A stretch of 64,000 bases of DNA from Rhodopseudomonas_A palustris_F (GCF_000013745.1 NC_007925.1:1488001-1552000); one strand, 5' to 3'; shown: positions 18,716 to 28,525, counted from the stretch's first letter. The notes: generated by a model from the sequence alone, not told the origin. Made by a program: numbers and translations.

Positions 18716-19300
18716 ATGTCGGACGCGTACACCACCGGAAGCCAGTCGAGCGCCGCCAGGCCGACCCGGCTGCGCGACGCGCTGCGTCAGGCGCGGATCG
18801 AGGCCGCCGATCGCACCGGCGTGGTGGTCGATTTGCGCGACGCCGAAATCGCCCGGCTGGAAATTCTCAACGAAGCGCTGGACGAGCTGTTCGCCCAGGT
18901 CCCGGCCGAGGTCGATCTGTTCGACCGCGGCATCAGCCAGGGCGACAATCCGCGGCTGTGGATCGACGTGGTCGCCCATGTGGTGATGGGCCGCGACAAG
19001 CGGATCTACCGCTTCGTCCAGGACACCCGGTTCGGCCGCATCGTGCTGGCGGAATCCCACGAGGCGGCGCGCATCGTCGACGCGGTGACCGACTACGTGG
19101 CGCGCCGGCTGATCGAGCGCGACCGCGCCTTGGCGGTGGCGCCGTTCGAGCAGGCGGTGGCGGCTTCCGAGCCCGCGACCCCGGCCGCCGCCACGCCCGC
19201 GCCGCGCCGCAGCGCAGCCTGGAGCTTCGTGCTCGGCGTGCTGGTCGGCGCGCTGGCGCTGTTCGGCGTCGCGCTGTTCGCCAGCCTGCGGAATTTTTGA
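18716..19300 (+). CDS. Conserved hypothetical protein with C-terminal membrane anchor
   Basis: 194-residue protein not recognised as a named family. Residues 1-145 are soluble, mixed and acidic, with alpha-helical look (LRDAEIARLEILNEALDELF) and a central HVVMGRDKRIYRFVQDTRFG segment. An Ala/Pro-rich linker follows at about 150-167, then one transmembrane helix (WSFVLGVLVGALALFGVALF) ending the chain. This tail-anchored layout puts the soluble part in the cytoplasm. It stands alone between two repeat A copies. Confidence 0.75.
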   Translation: MSDAYTTGSQSSAARPTRLRDALRQARIEAADRTGVVVDLRDAEIARLEILNEALDELFAQVPAEVDLFDRGISQGDNPRLWIDVVAHVVMGRDKRIYRFVQDTRFGRIVLAESHEAARIVDAVTDYVARRLIERDRALAVAPFEQAVAASEPATPAAATPAPRRSAAWSFVLGVLVGALALFGVALFASLRNF

Positions 19301-19345
19301 ACGCCTGGTTTCCCCTTGCGGGGTCGGAGGCTCCACCTCTTCCGC

Positions 19346-19508
19346 CGTCATCCTGAGGAGCCCGGCGTAGCGCGCAGCGCGAAGCAGGGCGTCTCGAAGG
19401 ATGGGCCGCAGGCACTGGGCAGCCGCACGCTTCGCGGCCGCATCCTTCGAGGCCCTCGCTTTGCTCGGGCACCCCGGATCAAGTCCGGGGCAGGCTCTCA
19501 GGATGACG
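19346..19508. repeat. Palindromic repeat A, copy 3
   Basis: Ends CGTCATCCTGAG and CTCAGGATGACG; carries the CCCCGGATCAAGTCCGGGG insert near its right end, the mirror arrangement of copy 2. It lies between converging genes. Confidence 0.8.
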
Positions 19509-19527
19509 ACTCAGAGGAGGTCGCGTC

Positions 19528-20424
19528 TCAGCCCTCCGGCGCCAATCGCACCGCACTCAGCTGCGTGATCCCCGGCGCGTCGCCGAAGCCGCGGGTGGTG
19601 TGGTCGCAGCGCCAGCGCTCGCCGTCGCGCGCGATCGAAAACAGATTGTACGCCGCCGGCGGCCGATGCCCGTCGGGGCCGGCCGAGGCCGACGGCACGC
19701 CGACCACCGGAATCGGCGCCCGCGGCCCGTCGACCCAGATCGTCGAATGCACGTGGTCGTGGCCGTGCAGCACCAGGTCGACGCCGTGGCGGCCGAGCAG
19801 CGCTTGCAGCTCCGCCGAATCGGTCAGCCGCTTGTGGCGGGCCTTGGAGCGCAGCGGGTGATGGATCAGCAGCACCCGGAACGCCGGATCGCCGTCGAGG
19901 CTCGCAAGCTGTGCCTCGAGCGCCGCGCGCTGCGCCTCGCCGAGCCAGCCGGTGGCCCTCAGCGGCGCGGTCGGCACCGCGGTCGATACCCCGATGATCA
20001 CCAGCGGACCGCGCCGGCGCAGGAACGGAAACACCACCGCATTGCTGCGGTCGTCGCCGCTCATGTAATCCGGAAAGGTCTCGGCGAAGCGCTCCGCGGT
20101 GCCGCGGACGTAACGGTCGTGATTGCCCGGAATGACGCTGACCCGATCCGGCGGGCCGACCTGCTCGATCCAGCGCCGCGCCGGGGCGAATTCCTGCTCC
20201 AGCGCCAGATTGACCAGATCGCCGGTGACCGCGATGTGATCCGGCCGATGCGCGCGCAGGTCGGCCATCAGCGCGTCGAGCACGTCGCGGCGATGGATGG
20301 CATGGCGGTTCTTGGTCCAGTTCAGATAGCCCAGGATCCGCTTGCCGGCGAGTTCGCGCAACGTCGCCACCGGCATCGGCGGCAGATGCGGGTCCGACAG
20401 ATGCGCCAGGGTGAAAACGGTCAT
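19528..20424 (-). CDS. Metallophosphoesterase
   Basis: 298-residue calcineurin-like phosphoesterase. The dimetal motifs appear in order: LAHLSDPHL (D-x-H), GDLVNL, GNHDRYV (GNHD/E), LLIHHPL and LHGHDHVH (GHxH). The class is near CpdA/3',5'-cAMP phosphodiesterase and related enzymes, but the substrate cannot be assigned. I start at the ATG at 20424, preceded by AAGGAC; the frame runs 39 bases further without a better site. It is divergent from the NUDIX gene, with only about 92 bases between. Confidence 0.9.
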   Translation of the reverse strand: MTVFTLAHLSDPHLPPMPVATLRELAGKRILGYLNWTKNRHAIHRRDVLDALMADLRAHRPDHIAVTGDLVNLALEQEFAPARRWIEQVGPPDRVSVIPGNHDRYVRGTAERFAETFPDYMSGDDRSNAVVFPFLRRRGPLVIIGVSTAVPTAPLRATGWLGEAQRAALEAQLASLDGDPAFRVLLIHHPLRSKARHKRLTDSAELQALLGRHGVDLVLHGHDHVHSTIWVDGPRAPIPVVGVPSASAGPDGHRPPAAYNLFSIARDGERWRCDHTTRGFGDAPGITQLSAVRLAPEG

Positions 20425-20516
20425 CGCGAGCTGTCCTTGTGAAGGCCGCGGATGTATTGGCAAGCTGGCCGGCGGGGCGCAAGCGTCACGGCTCGGGCCC
20501 GCGTGAGGATTCGGTG

Positions 20517-21020
20517 GTGTCGAACATGCAGAAGCTGCGACGCGCGCTGGAGCCGGCGCTGCGCCGGGTGTTTCACCTGTATTGGCGGCTGGCGCGCGGC
20601 ATGACGCTCGGGGTGCGCGGCCTGGTGCTCGACGACGCCGGCCGGGTTTTCCTGATCCGGCACACTTACGTCAGCGGCTGGCATTTGCCGGGCGGCGGTG
20701 TCGAGGTCGGCGAGACCTTTCGCGAGGCGCTTTGCCGCGAGGTGATGGAGGAGGGCCGCATCGAGATCGTCGGCGAGCCGGATTTGCACGGCGTGTTTCT
20801 CAACAGCCACGTCTCGCCGCGCGATCACGTCGCGGTCTATGTGATCCGGCAGTTTCGCCAGGATCGTGTGCCCGCGCCCAATCGCGAGATCGCCGAGAGC
20901 GGCTTCTTCGCCGTCGATGCGCTGCCGGCCGGGACCACGCTGGGAACGCGGTTGCGGATCGCCGAAGTGCTGGACGGCGCCCGGCCGCCCTTGACCTGGC
21001 GTCCCGCAGCCGAGCCTTAG
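20517..21020 (+). CDS. NUDIX hydrolase
   Basis: 167-residue hydrolase of nucleoside diphosphates linked to another moiety. The Nudix box is complete: G-x5-E-x7-REVMEEG in the stretch beginning [14 protein letters not shown] (about residue 60). I prefer the GTG at 20517 because GAGGA lies 7 bases upstream; the ATG at 20526 is a possible later start lacking such a site. Substrate unknown. The next gene (GNAT) follows 98 bases later in the same direction. Confidence 0.9.
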   Translation: MSNMQKLRRALEPALRRVFHLYWRLARGMTLGVRGLVLDDAGRVFLIRHTYVSGWHLPGGGVEVGETFREALCREVMEEGRIEIVGEPDLHGVFLNSHVSPRDHVAVYVIRQFRQDRVPAPNREIAESGFFAVDALPAGTTLGTRLRIAEVLDGARPPLTWRPAAEP

Positions 21021-21118
21021 GTCGGTTCTCCGACCTATCTCGAGGCCGTCTGATCGCGGGACCGTGCTGCGATCGGCGCAATGGACCCTGCCGGTTTCAG
21101 ATGCTATTGCGCGCCCGC

Positions 21119-21637
21119 ATGAGCGACCTTGCACTGACCATCCACTGCGAAACCGTCAACGACGCCCAGGCGATCGAGCGGCTGCACGAACGCACCTTCG
21201 GCCCCGGGCGATTCGCACTCAGCGCCTATCGGCTGCGTGAACACGTCGACCATCTGGGCGAATTGTCGTTCACCGCGCGAATCGGCACCCTGCTGGTCGG
21301 CTCGGTGCGGCAATTGCCGATCCTGGTCGGCGAGACCCCGGCGCTGCTGCTCGGACCTTTGACCGTGGAGCCGCCGTTCCGCGACCGCGGCGTCGGCCGC
21401 GCGCTGCTCGATCGCGCGCTCGGCGACGCCAAGGCCAAGGGCCATCGCCTGGTGTTGCTGGTCGGCGACGCCGATTATTACGCCCGCGTCGGCTTCAAGC
21501 CGATCGCCCGGGGCCGCGTCACCATGCCGGGGCCGGTCGATCCGAAGCGACTGCTGGTCGCCGAACTGGCGGACGGTGCCTTCGCCGGCGTCGAAGGCGC
21601 GATCCGTCCGGACTGGCGTTTCGCGCGCCAGGTGTGA
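21119..21637 (+). CDS. GNAT family N-acetyltransferase
   Basis: 172-residue acetyl-CoA-dependent acyltransferase of the YhbS-like group. The acetyl-CoA binding motif reads FRDRGVGRALLDRAL (R-x-x-G-x-G/A), preceded by the beta-strand LLLGPLTVEPP and followed by VLLVGDADYYARVGFKP. The acceptor is unknown. An ATG at 21101 is in frame and could add six residues; neither start has a clear ribosome site. Confidence 0.85.
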   Translation: MSDLALTIHCETVNDAQAIERLHERTFGPGRFALSAYRLREHVDHLGELSFTARIGTLLVGSVRQLPILVGETPALLLGPLTVEPPFRDRGVGRALLDRALGDAKAKGHRLVLLVGDADYYARVGFKPIARGRVTMPGPVDPKRLLVAELADGAFAGVEGAIRPDWRFARQV

Positions 21638-21659
21638 GCGTTGATGCAACGGCAGCGCG

Positions 21660-21830
21660 CTCCCCCCTCGCGGGGAGGGGGTGGGGGGCCCTGCAAGCTC
21701 ACCGCGTGCGCTTGATCACGACTGCGCACAGTTAGTCTGTCTGCCGATCAAATAAAGATTCGACACGCACGCTGACGCCGTGCTCGGAGACCCCCACCCC
21801 CGACCCCTCTCCCGCAAGCGGGAGAGGGAG
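21660..21830. repeat. Palindromic repeat C, copy 2
   Basis: Inverted GC-rich blocks (CTCCCCCCTCGCGGGGAGGG at left; CGACCCCTCTCCCGCAAGCG toward the right) around a 90-base centre, between the converging GNAT and histidine kinase genes. Confidence 0.7.
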
Positions 21831-21880
21831 CGCGCTGCCGATGTTTCGTCTGTTGTGCACCAAGAACAATAGCCCTCGGA

Positions 21881-23269
21881 CTACACCGGGATGCGGACGA
21901 TCGCACGCAGCCCGCCCATTGGGCTGTCGCCCAGCGTGATGTCGCCGCCGTGCGAGCGGGCGATGTCGCGGGCGATCGCAAGCCCCAAGCCGGTGCCGCC
22001 CTCGTCCTGGTTGCGGGCGTCGTCGAGCCGCAGGAACGGCTTGAACACTTCCTCGCGCATGTCCTGCGGAATGCCGGGGCCGTCGTCGTCGACCGTCACG
22101 CTGAGATAGCGGTGGTCGCGATGCCCGGTGATGGCGATGCCGTCGGCGTGACGCGCGGCGTTCGACACCAGATTGCCAAGGCAACGCTTGAACGCCGCCG
22201 GCTTCACCGTCACCACCGGCTGGCCGTGAAACACCACGGTGGCGGAATGGCCGTTGCGCTCGGCGTCGCCGCGCAATTCCTCCAGCGCCGCCGCCATGTC
22301 GACCGGCTGCGCCTGCTCGCCACTGTCGCCGCGCGCGAACGCCAGATAGGCCTCCAGCATCCCGGCCATCTCGTCGACGTCCTTGCGCATGCCGTCGGCG
22401 TCCGGACCGTCGCCGATCAGCGCCAATTCCAACTTGAAGCGCGTCAGGATGGTGCGCAGATCGTGCGACACCCCGGCCAGCATCGCGGTGCGCTGCTCGA
22501 TCGAGCGCTCGACGCGGCTCTTCATTTCGATGAAGGCGTGCGCGGCGCGGCGCACCTCGCGGGCACCGCGCGGCCGGAAATTCGGCACCTCGCGGCCCTT
22601 GCCGAAACTCTCCGCGGCATCCGCCAGCCGCAGGATAGGGCGGATCTGGTTGCGCAGGAACAGCACCGCCACGATCAGCAGGATCGACGAGGTGCCGACC
22701 ATCCAGAACAGGAAGATCTCCGAATTCGACGCATAGGCGGCGCTGCGCTGCGCGAACACCCGCATCACCGCATCGTCGAGCTGGATGCGGATTTCAACCA
22801 GATTGGAGCGCCCGACGGTGTCGATCCAGAACGGCCGCGCGATCTGCCGGCTGATCTGCTTTGAGATCGACTGATCGAGCAGCGAGAAGAACGGTTTTGG
22901 CCCGGGCGGCGGCATGTCGCCGGGGCCTAGGAAATCCACCACTAGTCCCATGCGCTGCTGAGCGATGCGGCGCAATTGCGCGCGGTCCTTGTCCTGCGGA
23001 TAGCCTTTGTAGACGTCGATCAGCGCGGCGATGTCCTGCACCACCGCCGCCGACAGCCGCTGCGTCACCGTGTTCCAGTGCCGCTCCATGAACACGAAGG
23101 CGACCACCGATTGCAGCACCACCATCGGCACGATCATGATCAACAGCGCGCGGGCGTATAGCCCCTTCGGCATGAAGTCGTTGAACCGGCGCCAGACGTA
23201 GTCGTGGAACGCCGCCACCCGCCGCGTCGCGGTGCGGATCAGTGTAAAGCCGCTGTCGAGCGTGGTCAT
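21881..23269 (-). CDS. EnvZ-like membrane sensor histidine kinase
   Basis: 462-residue two-component sensor. The first transmembrane helix is at about residues 40-62, a periplasmic region of some 120 residues follows, and a second helix (SSILLIVAVLFL) leads into a HAMP domain. The phospho-acceptor H-box is GVSHDLRTILTRFKLEL. ATP-binding N-box (NLVSNAARHA), G1 (DDGPGIP) and G2 (GGTGLGLAIA) motifs are present. It starts 3 bases after the response regulator stop and is its certain partner. The stimulus is unknown. Confidence 0.92.
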   Translation of the reverse strand: MTTLDSGFTLIRTATRRVAAFHDYVWRRFNDFMPKGLYARALLIMIVPMVVLQSVVAFVFMERHWNTVTQRLSAAVVQDIAALIDVYKGYPQDKDRAQLRRIAQQRMGLVVDFLGPGDMPPPGPKPFFSLLDQSISKQISRQIARPFWIDTVGRSNLVEIRIQLDDAVMRVFAQRSAAYASNSEIFLFWMVGTSSILLIVAVLFLRNQIRPILRLADAAESFGKGREVPNFRPRGAREVRRAAHAFIEMKSRVERSIEQRTAMLAGVSHDLRTILTRFKLELALIGDGPDADGMRKDVDEMAGMLEAYLAFARGDSGEQAQPVDMAAALEELRGDAERNGHSATVVFHGQPVVTVKPAAFKRCLGNLVSNAARHADGIAITGHRDHRYLSVTVDDDGPGIPQDMREEVFKPFLRLDDARNQDEGGTGLGLAIARDIARSHGGDITLGDSPMGGLRAIVRIPV

Positions 23270-23272
23270 CGG

Positions 23273-23998
23273 CTAAGGCGCCGCGACAAGGCGATAGCCG
23301 ATGCCGCGCACCGCCTGCAGGAACAACGGATTGGCGGGGTCCTGTTCGATCTTGCGGCGCAACCGATTGATCTGCACGTCGACCGCACGCTCGTTGACGG
23401 TGCCGCCGCCGCCGGTGAGTTCGCCGCGCGGCACGGTTTCGCCGGGCGATGCCGCCAAGACGCGCAGCATGTCGCGCTCGCGGTCGGTGAGGTGGATGAT
23501 CTCCTCGCCCTGGCGCAATTCGCCGCGCTCCAGGTGATAGACGTAAGGCCCGAAGCTGATCGACTCCTGCTTGACGGCCGCCACCGGCATCGCCCGCTTC
23601 AAGATGTTGCCGATCCGCAGCAGCAATTCGCGCGGCTCGAACGGCTTGGCGACGTAGTCGTCGGCGCCGAGTTGCAGGCCCTCGATCCGGCTCTCGGCCT
23701 CGTGCCGCGCCGTCAGCATCACGATCGGCACCGACGAGGTGGTGCGGATGAAGCGGGCGAGATCGAAGCCGGTCTCGCCCGGCATCATCACGTCGAGGAT
23801 CAAGAGATCGAAATACAGCCCGTTGAGCTTGCTGCGGGCATCCGCCGCACTCTTCGCGGTGGTGACCCGATAGCCTTCGCTGGCCAGAAATCGCGACAAC
23901 AGATCGCGGATCCGGCGATCGTCGTCGACCAACAACAGATGCGGCGCGTCGTCGGCGGGGCACGGCGGCCGCTTCGCCAAGGTTGCAAATTGCGTCAC
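23273..23998 (-). CDS. OmpR family response regulator
   Basis: 241-residue DNA-binding regulator. The receiver domain shows the acidic pair (LLLVDDDRRI), phospho-acceptor Asp in LLILDVMMPG, the T of MLTARHE and the Lys of VAKPFEP. The C-terminal winged helix (ERAVDVQINRLRRKIEQDP) is OmpR-type. Its ATG overlaps the marR stop (ATGA), and the histidine kinase gene follows 3 bases after its stop. Targets are unknown. Confidence 0.93.
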   Translation of the reverse strand: MTQFATLAKRPPCPADDAPHLLLVDDDRRIRDLLSRFLASEGYRVTTAKSAADARSKLNGLYFDLLILDVMMPGETGFDLARFIRTTSSVPIVMLTARHEAESRIEGLQLGADDYVAKPFEPRELLLRIGNILKRAMPVAAVKQESISFGPYVYHLERGELRQGEEIIHLTDRERDMLRVLAASPGETVPRGELTGGGGTVNERAVDVQINRLRRKIEQDPANPLFLQAVRGIGYRLVAAP

Positions 23999-24552
23999 CG
24001 TCGGTCCTTTGCGGTTGCGCCATTGGTGCCGAGCAGTCCCTCGAGCACTTTGTCCGGATCATCGCGGTCGATCATGGCACGAAGAAAGCGCAGCACCGCA
24101 TCCGTCTCGCCGGGGCCGAGATCGGCCAGCGCATGGTTGATGCGATCGGTTTGCAGCCGCGCCAGTTTCACCACCAGCGCCTCGCCCTTGGCGGTGGAAA
24201 ACAACAGCCGCTGCCGGCGGTCGCTGTCGCCAGCTTTCTGCACGATGTAGCCCTCGTCGAGCAGTTGTTTGAGCACCCGGCCGAGCGACTGCTTGGTGAT
24301 GCGCAGCACCTCCAGCAGGTCGGCGACTTTCAGCCCGGGATAGCGGTGGACGAAGTGCACGACGCGGTGGTGGGCGCGGCCGAATCCCAAGCCCTCCAGC
24401 GCGTGATCGGCATCGCCGACAAAGTCGCGATAGGCGAAGAACAGCAGCTCGATGACGTCCCATCGCGGGGAGGCGCCATCGGACAGCGGCGATGGCCCTG
24501 CCTCCGGGTGGCCAGAGCGTGACGACGGGTTCGCGAAATTTATGTCAGCCAT
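23995..24552 (-). CDS. MarR family transcriptional regulator
   Basis: 185-residue winged-helix repressor-type protein. The recognition helix region is LKVADLLEVLRITKQSLGRV and the wing follows in GDSDRRQRLLFSTAKGEAL. The first 30 residues are a Ser/Pro-rich extension. It is the first gene of the marR-response regulator-histidine kinase operon, an unusual association, and is divergent from ilvE. I start at the ATG at 24552, which lies in the middle of a palindrome likely to be its own operator. Confidence 0.88.
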   Translation of the reverse strand: MADINFANPSSRSGHPEAGPSPLSDGASPRWDVIELLFFAYRDFVGDADHALEGLGFGRAHHRVVHFVHRYPGLKVADLLEVLRITKQSLGRVLKQLLDEGYIVQKAGDSDRRQRLLFSTAKGEALVVKLARLQTDRINHALADLGPGETDAVLRFLRAMIDRDDPDKVLEGLLGTNGATAKDRR

Positions 24553-24561
24553 GTTGACATA
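24541..24561. promoter_or_regulatory. Palindromic operator candidate over the marR start codon
   Basis: Perfect inverted repeat TATGTCA-N7-TGACATA, centred on the marR ATG. Its size suits a MarR dimer. The right half contains TTGACA, which with TACAAA 16 bases later (24576-24581) could form the rightward ilvE promoter, so one site could repress both divergent units. Confidence 0.5.
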
Positions 24562-24581
24562 TCTGGTCTTTATGTTACAAA
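24554..24581 (+). promoter_or_regulatory. Possible ilvE promoter
   Basis: TTGACA (24554-24559), 16-base spacer, TACAAA (24576-24581; four of six consensus bases). It would give a leader of roughly 250 bases before ilvE; no attenuator or leader peptide was recognised in that leader. Confidence 0.35.
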
Positions 24582-24841
24582 ACAGCCGGTCCAGACGAAA
24601 TATAACATCATTCCGCTTGCGACCCAGGCCTGACCCGCCCGATAAAGAATTCCATCCGGCGGTTCGCGTGCGATGGTCTCGGGCGACCAGGCGAACATAC
24701 CGGACTTCCTGCATTGCGCAAAAGCCCGCCTCCCGACCCGATCGGGAATTGAACTGAAGACCGGCTGGCAACGGCGCGGCCTTGAATGTAACCAACGGCC
24801 ACCGCGCGGCACGCGGCGCGCGCCGATCAGGAGATAAGTCC

Positions 24842-25954
24842 ATGGGAGTTTCGTTCGACAAGGTCGACGGCTCGATCTGGCTGACATTCGACATCCAGCC
24901 TGCGGCACATCCCGTTGCGCCGAAGGATCGCGCGGCGAAACTGGAGAACCCGGGCTTCGGCCGGGTGTTCACCGATCATATGGCGCTGGTGCACTACGAT
25001 CAGGCCAAGGGTTGGCACGGCGCGCGCGTCGAGTCCCGCGCCAACTTCCCGCTCGATCCGGCGACCGCGGTGCTGCACTACGCGCAGGAGATTTTCGAAG
25101 GGCTGAAGGCCTACAAGCGCGACGACGGCGGCATCAACCTGTTCCGCCCCGACGCCAATGCGCGGCGCTTCAAGAATTCCGCCGACCGCATGGCGATGGC
25201 GCCGCTGCCGGAGGCGGTGTTCATCGAAGCGGTCGAGCAACTGGTGCGGATCGACCGCGACTGGATCCCCGGCGGCGAAGGCAGCCTTTATTTGCGCCCC
25301 TTCATGATCGCCAGCGAGATCTTCCTCGGCGTCAAGCCGTCGGCGGAATACATCTTCGCGGTGATCGCCTCGCCGGTCGGCTCGTATTTCAAGCGCGGCC
25401 CGGCCCCGGTCTCGATCTGGGTGTCGGAAAACTACACCCGCGCCGCGGTCGGCGGCACCGGTGCGGTGAAATGCGGCGGCAACTACGCCGCCTCGTTGCG
25501 CGCGCAGGCCGAGGCGATCGATCACGGCTGCGACCAGGTGGTGTTCCTCGACGCGTTGGAGCGCCGCTACATCGAAGAGCTTGGCGGCATGAACGTGTTC
25601 TTCGTGTTCGACGATGGCTCGCTGGCAACGCCGCCGCTCGGCACCATCTTGCCCGGCATCACCCGCGATTCGATCATCGCACTCGCCAAGGAATCCGGCA
25701 CGACGGTGCGTGAGGAGCCCTACACGCTGGCGCAGTGGCGTGCCGATGCAGCCAGCGGCAAGCTGAAAGAAGCGTTCGCCTGCGGCACCGCGGCGGTGAT
25801 CTCGCCGATCGGCAAAGTGTGTTCGGCGAGCGGCGATTTCGTCATCAATGGCGGCGAAGCCGGCAAAGTGGCGATGGGCTTGCGCAAGCAGCTGGTCGAT
25901 ATCCAATACGGCCGCGCGCCGGATACCCACGGCTGGGTCCGCAACGTCGGGTGA
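24842..25954 (+). CDS. ilvE: Branched-chain amino acid aminotransferase
   Basis: 370-residue PLP-dependent class IV aminotransferase for the last step of leucine, isoleucine and valine synthesis and the first of their breakdown. Length and motifs place it in the large (type II, BCAT-like) group: LHYAQEIFEGLKAY, LYLRPFMIASE, GGTGAVKCGGNYAAS, and EELGGMNVFFVFDDG, which holds the conserved BCAT segment containing the PLP-contacting residues. I start at the ATG at 24842 behind AGGAG; an upstream in-frame ATG at 24782 lacks family similarity. Confidence 0.94.
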   Translation: MGVSFDKVDGSIWLTFDIQPAAHPVAPKDRAAKLENPGFGRVFTDHMALVHYDQAKGWHGARVESRANFPLDPATAVLHYAQEIFEGLKAYKRDDGGINLFRPDANARRFKNSADRMAMAPLPEAVFIEAVEQLVRIDRDWIPGGEGSLYLRPFMIASEIFLGVKPSAEYIFAVIASPVGSYFKRGPAPVSIWVSENYTRAAVGGTGAVKCGGNYAASLRAQAEAIDHGCDQVVFLDALERRYIEELGGMNVFFVFDDGSLATPPLGTILPGITRDSIIALAKESGTTVREEPYTLAQWRADAASGKLKEAFACGTAAVISPIGKVCSASGDFVINGGEAGKVAMGLRKQLVDIQYGRAPDTHGWVRNVG

Positions 25955-25970
25955 TGCGGGTTATAATTGC

Positions 25971-26097
25971 GTCATTCCGGGGCGCGAGCAGCGAAAGCTG
26001 CGAGCGAACCCGGAATCTCGCCGCTGGTTTGTGATGCCTCACCGCGTCGCAAGATTCCGGGTTCGCTCGCCCGAACGGGCTCGCGCCCCGGAATGAC
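25971..26097. repeat. Palindromic repeat B, copy 2
   Basis: Ends GTCATTCCGG and CCGGAATGAC with inner CCCGGAATC / GATTCCGGG arms, 16 bases after the ilvE stop. It may act as a bidirectional transcription barrier. Confidence 0.78.
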
Positions 26098-26165
26098 GAC
26101 CTCCTTTGGTGGCGTGCGCGCCCCGGATGCGGCGCAATGGGCTGCATTTGCGGCGAGCAATGAGT

Positions 26166-26290
26166 CGTCATCCTGAGGTGCCCGAGCGCAGCGAGGGCCT
26201 CGAAGGATGCGGCTCCGGGCACCCGCGGCCCATCCTTCGAGGCCGTCGCCGTCCTGCTGCGCAGGACTGCGACGGCGCCTCAGGATGACG
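26166..26290. repeat. Palindromic repeat A, copy 4
   Basis: Canonical repeat A next to repeat B copy 2. The two fill the whole ilvE-mutL gap (25955-26338), in which I see no gene. Confidence 0.8.
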
Positions 26291-26338
26291 CAGCAGATGC
26301 GGAGCGCGGCGACTGTGTAGCACCGCTCCGAAGCCGGA

Positions 26339-28138
26339 CTACCTGCGCCCGAACAGCTTCTCGATGTCCGACAATTTCAGTTCGACATAGGTCGGGCGGC
26401 CGTGGTTGCACTGGCCGGAATTCGGGGTGTCTTCCATTTCGCGGAGCAGCGCGTTCATTTCCTCCGGCTTCAGCACCCGGCCGGCGCGCACCGAGCCGTG
26501 GCAGGCCATGGTGGCTGCGACGTGCAGCAAGCGCCGTTCCAGCGGCAGCGCCTCGTCCCATTCCGCCATGTGCTCGGCGAGATCGCGCAGCAGCGCGCCG
26601 GCATCGGTCTTGCCGAGCAGCGACGGCGTCTCGCGCACCGCCACCGCACCCGGGCCGAAGGATTCCACCACCAGGCCAAACGTCGCCAGTTCCTCGCCGC
26701 GCGCGACCAGGCGCTCCACCGTGGCCTCGTCGAGCTCGACGATTTCCGGGATCAGCAGGATCTGCCGCTGCACGCCGTTGGTGGCGAGCGAGGCCTTCAG
26801 CTTCTCATAGACCAGCCGCTCATGGGCGGCGTGCTGATCGACCACGACGAGGCCATCGCGGGTCTGCGCCACGATATAGGTCTGGTGAATCTGCGTCCGC
26901 GCGGCGCCGAGCGGCCGATCGGTGAAATCGGCGGACGGCTGATAGCTGCGCACATCGGCCGACGGCGCGCCGACGTCGAAACCCGACTGCTCGCGCTCGG
27001 CGAAACCGGCCGCAGCGTCGAACGCCGCACTCCCGGCCACCGGATAGGACGGCGAACTGCGCCAGTCCCAATTGGCGCGCGGCGCGAACGATGGACGGAA
27101 CGAGGAGATCGTGGCGCCGGCGTCGTTGGCGGCGGTACGTTTGCCCTCGCGCGCCAATCCCTCTTTCAGCGCGTGCACGATCAGCGCGCGAACCAACCCG
27201 GCATCGCGAAACCGCACCTCGGTCTTGGCCGGATGCACATTGGCGTCGACCTCGCGGCTGTCGAGGGAGACGAACAGCGCCACCACCGGATGGCGGTCGC
27301 GCGGCAGATAGTCGGAGTAAGCCGCTCGCACCGCGCCGATGATCAGTTTGTCGCGCACCGGGCGGCCGTTGACGAACAGATATTGCCCGAGCGCGTTGGC
27401 GCGGGTCAGCGACGGAGCGGCGGCGAAGCCCTCGACCACCACGCCGTCGCGTTCCGAACGCACCTCGATGGCGTTGCTGCGAAAATCGCCGCCCAAAATG
27501 TCGCCGAGCCGGGTCAACCGTCCCGCCGCGCCGGGCAACGCCGCCGCCCAGGTCACCGGCGCGCGCTCCTCGCCGGCCATGCTGAAGGCGATGTCCGGCC
27601 GCGCCATCGCCAGCCGTCGCACCACCTCGCGGATCGCTTCGGCCTCGGTGCGGTCGGTCTTGAGAAATTTCAGCCGCGCCGGCGTCGCATAGAACAGGTC
27701 GGAGACCTCGACGCGGGTGCCGTGGCTCAGCGCCGCCGGCACGATCGGCGACTTGGCGCCGCCCTCGACGGCGAGCGCCCAGGCGTGCGGTTCGGCGGCG
27801 TGCCGCGTGGTGATCGACAGCTTCGCCACCGAGCCGATCGAGGGTAGCGCCTCGCCGCGAAATCCCAGCGTGCGGATCGCCAGCAGATCCTCGTCGTCGA
27901 GCTTCGAGGTGGCGTGGCGATCGACCGCCAATGTCAGGTCGGCGTGGGTCATGCCGGCACCGTCATCGGTGATGCCGATCCGACGCCTTCCGCCGCCGTC
28001 GGTGAAAATATCGATGCGGCTCGCGCCGGCGTCGATCGCGTTCTCCACCAGTTCCTTGACCACGCTGGCCGGCCGCTCCACCACCTCGCCGGCGGCGATG
28101 CGGTTGACCACGGTCTCGGGCAATTGGCGAACGGGCAT
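26339..28138 (-). CDS. mutL: DNA mismatch repair protein MutL
   Basis: 599-residue mismatch repair ATPase that couples MutS recognition to strand excision. The GHKL ATPase domain shows [28 protein letters not shown] and DDGAGM. The C-terminal domain has [12 protein letters not shown] (DQHA-x2-E-x4-E), ACHGSVRAG and [10 protein letters not shown], the metal-site motifs of nicking-type MutL proteins of bacteria without MutH. A variable linker lies at about residues 340-410. I start at the ATG at 28138 ([11 protein letters not shown]); the longer frame to 28171 adds non-family residues. Confidence 0.95.
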   Translation of the reverse strand: MPVRQLPETVVNRIAAGEVVERPASVVKELVENAIDAGASRIDIFTDGGGRRRIGITDDGAGMTHADLTLAVDRHATSKLDDEDLLAIRTLGFRGEALPSIGSVAKLSITTRHAAEPHAWALAVEGGAKSPIVPAALSHGTRVEVSDLFYATPARLKFLKTDRTEAEAIREVVRRLAMARPDIAFSMAGEERAPVTWAAALPGAAGRLTRLGDILGGDFRSNAIEVRSERDGVVVEGFAAAPSLTRANALGQYLFVNGRPVRDKLIIGAVRAAYSDYLPRDRHPVVALFVSLDSREVDANVHPAKTEVRFRDAGLVRALIVHALKEGLAREGKRTAANDAGATISSFRPSFAPRANWDWRSSPSYPVAGSAAFDAAAGFAEREQSGFDVGAPSADVRSYQPSADFTDRPLGAARTQIHQTYIVAQTRDGLVVVDQHAAHERLVYEKLKASLATNGVQRQILLIPEIVELDEATVERLVARGEELATFGLVVESFGPGAVAVRETPSLLGKTDAGALLRDLAEHMAEWDEALPLERRLLHVAATMACHGSVRAGRVLKPEEMNALLREMEDTPNSGQCNHGRPTYVELKLSDIEKLFGRR

Positions 28139-28262
28139 CGGCAGACTCAAGGCAGTGGATCGGTCCGGCAATCTAGGCGGTTTTGCCGGACGAAGGGAGG
28201 GGCGACCATCGCTTGTGCCCGGTCGCCACGCACGATTCCGCCATCTGCCGCGATGACGACGC

Positions 28263-28384
28263 CGTCATCCTGAGGCGCCCGAGCAACGCGAGGGCCTCGA
28301 AGGATGCGGCCGCGGGTACTTGCAGCCCATCCTTCGAGGCCCGGCTTCGCGCTTTGCGCTACGCCTACGCGCCTCAGGATGACG
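28263..28384. repeat. Palindromic repeat A, copy 5
   Basis: Canonical repeat A upstream of mutL. With repeat B half copy at 28415 it accounts for most of the gap 28139-28525. Confidence 0.8.
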
Positions 28385-28414
28385 CGGTGGGTGGAGCGCC
28401 GCTCACCTGTTGCT

Positions 28415-28462
28415 GGATTCCGGGTTGGCTCGCCGCTGACGCGGCGCGCGCCCCGGAATGAC
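28415..28462. repeat. Palindromic repeat B, half copy
   Basis: Right half only (GGATTCCGGG ... CCCCGGAATGAC), beside repeat A copy 5. Confidence 0.65.
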
Positions 28463-28525
28463 AGCGGAATATTGGGGAGCGCATCAAGCAATTCGGCGAG
28501 CGCATCGCCCAAACTCAGAAATGCG

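Noticed and set aside
26402..27847. Long open frame opposite mutL, and a similar one opposite the M16 genes (30718-32145)
   Set aside because: Composition bias shadow; conserved motifs are all on the other strand.
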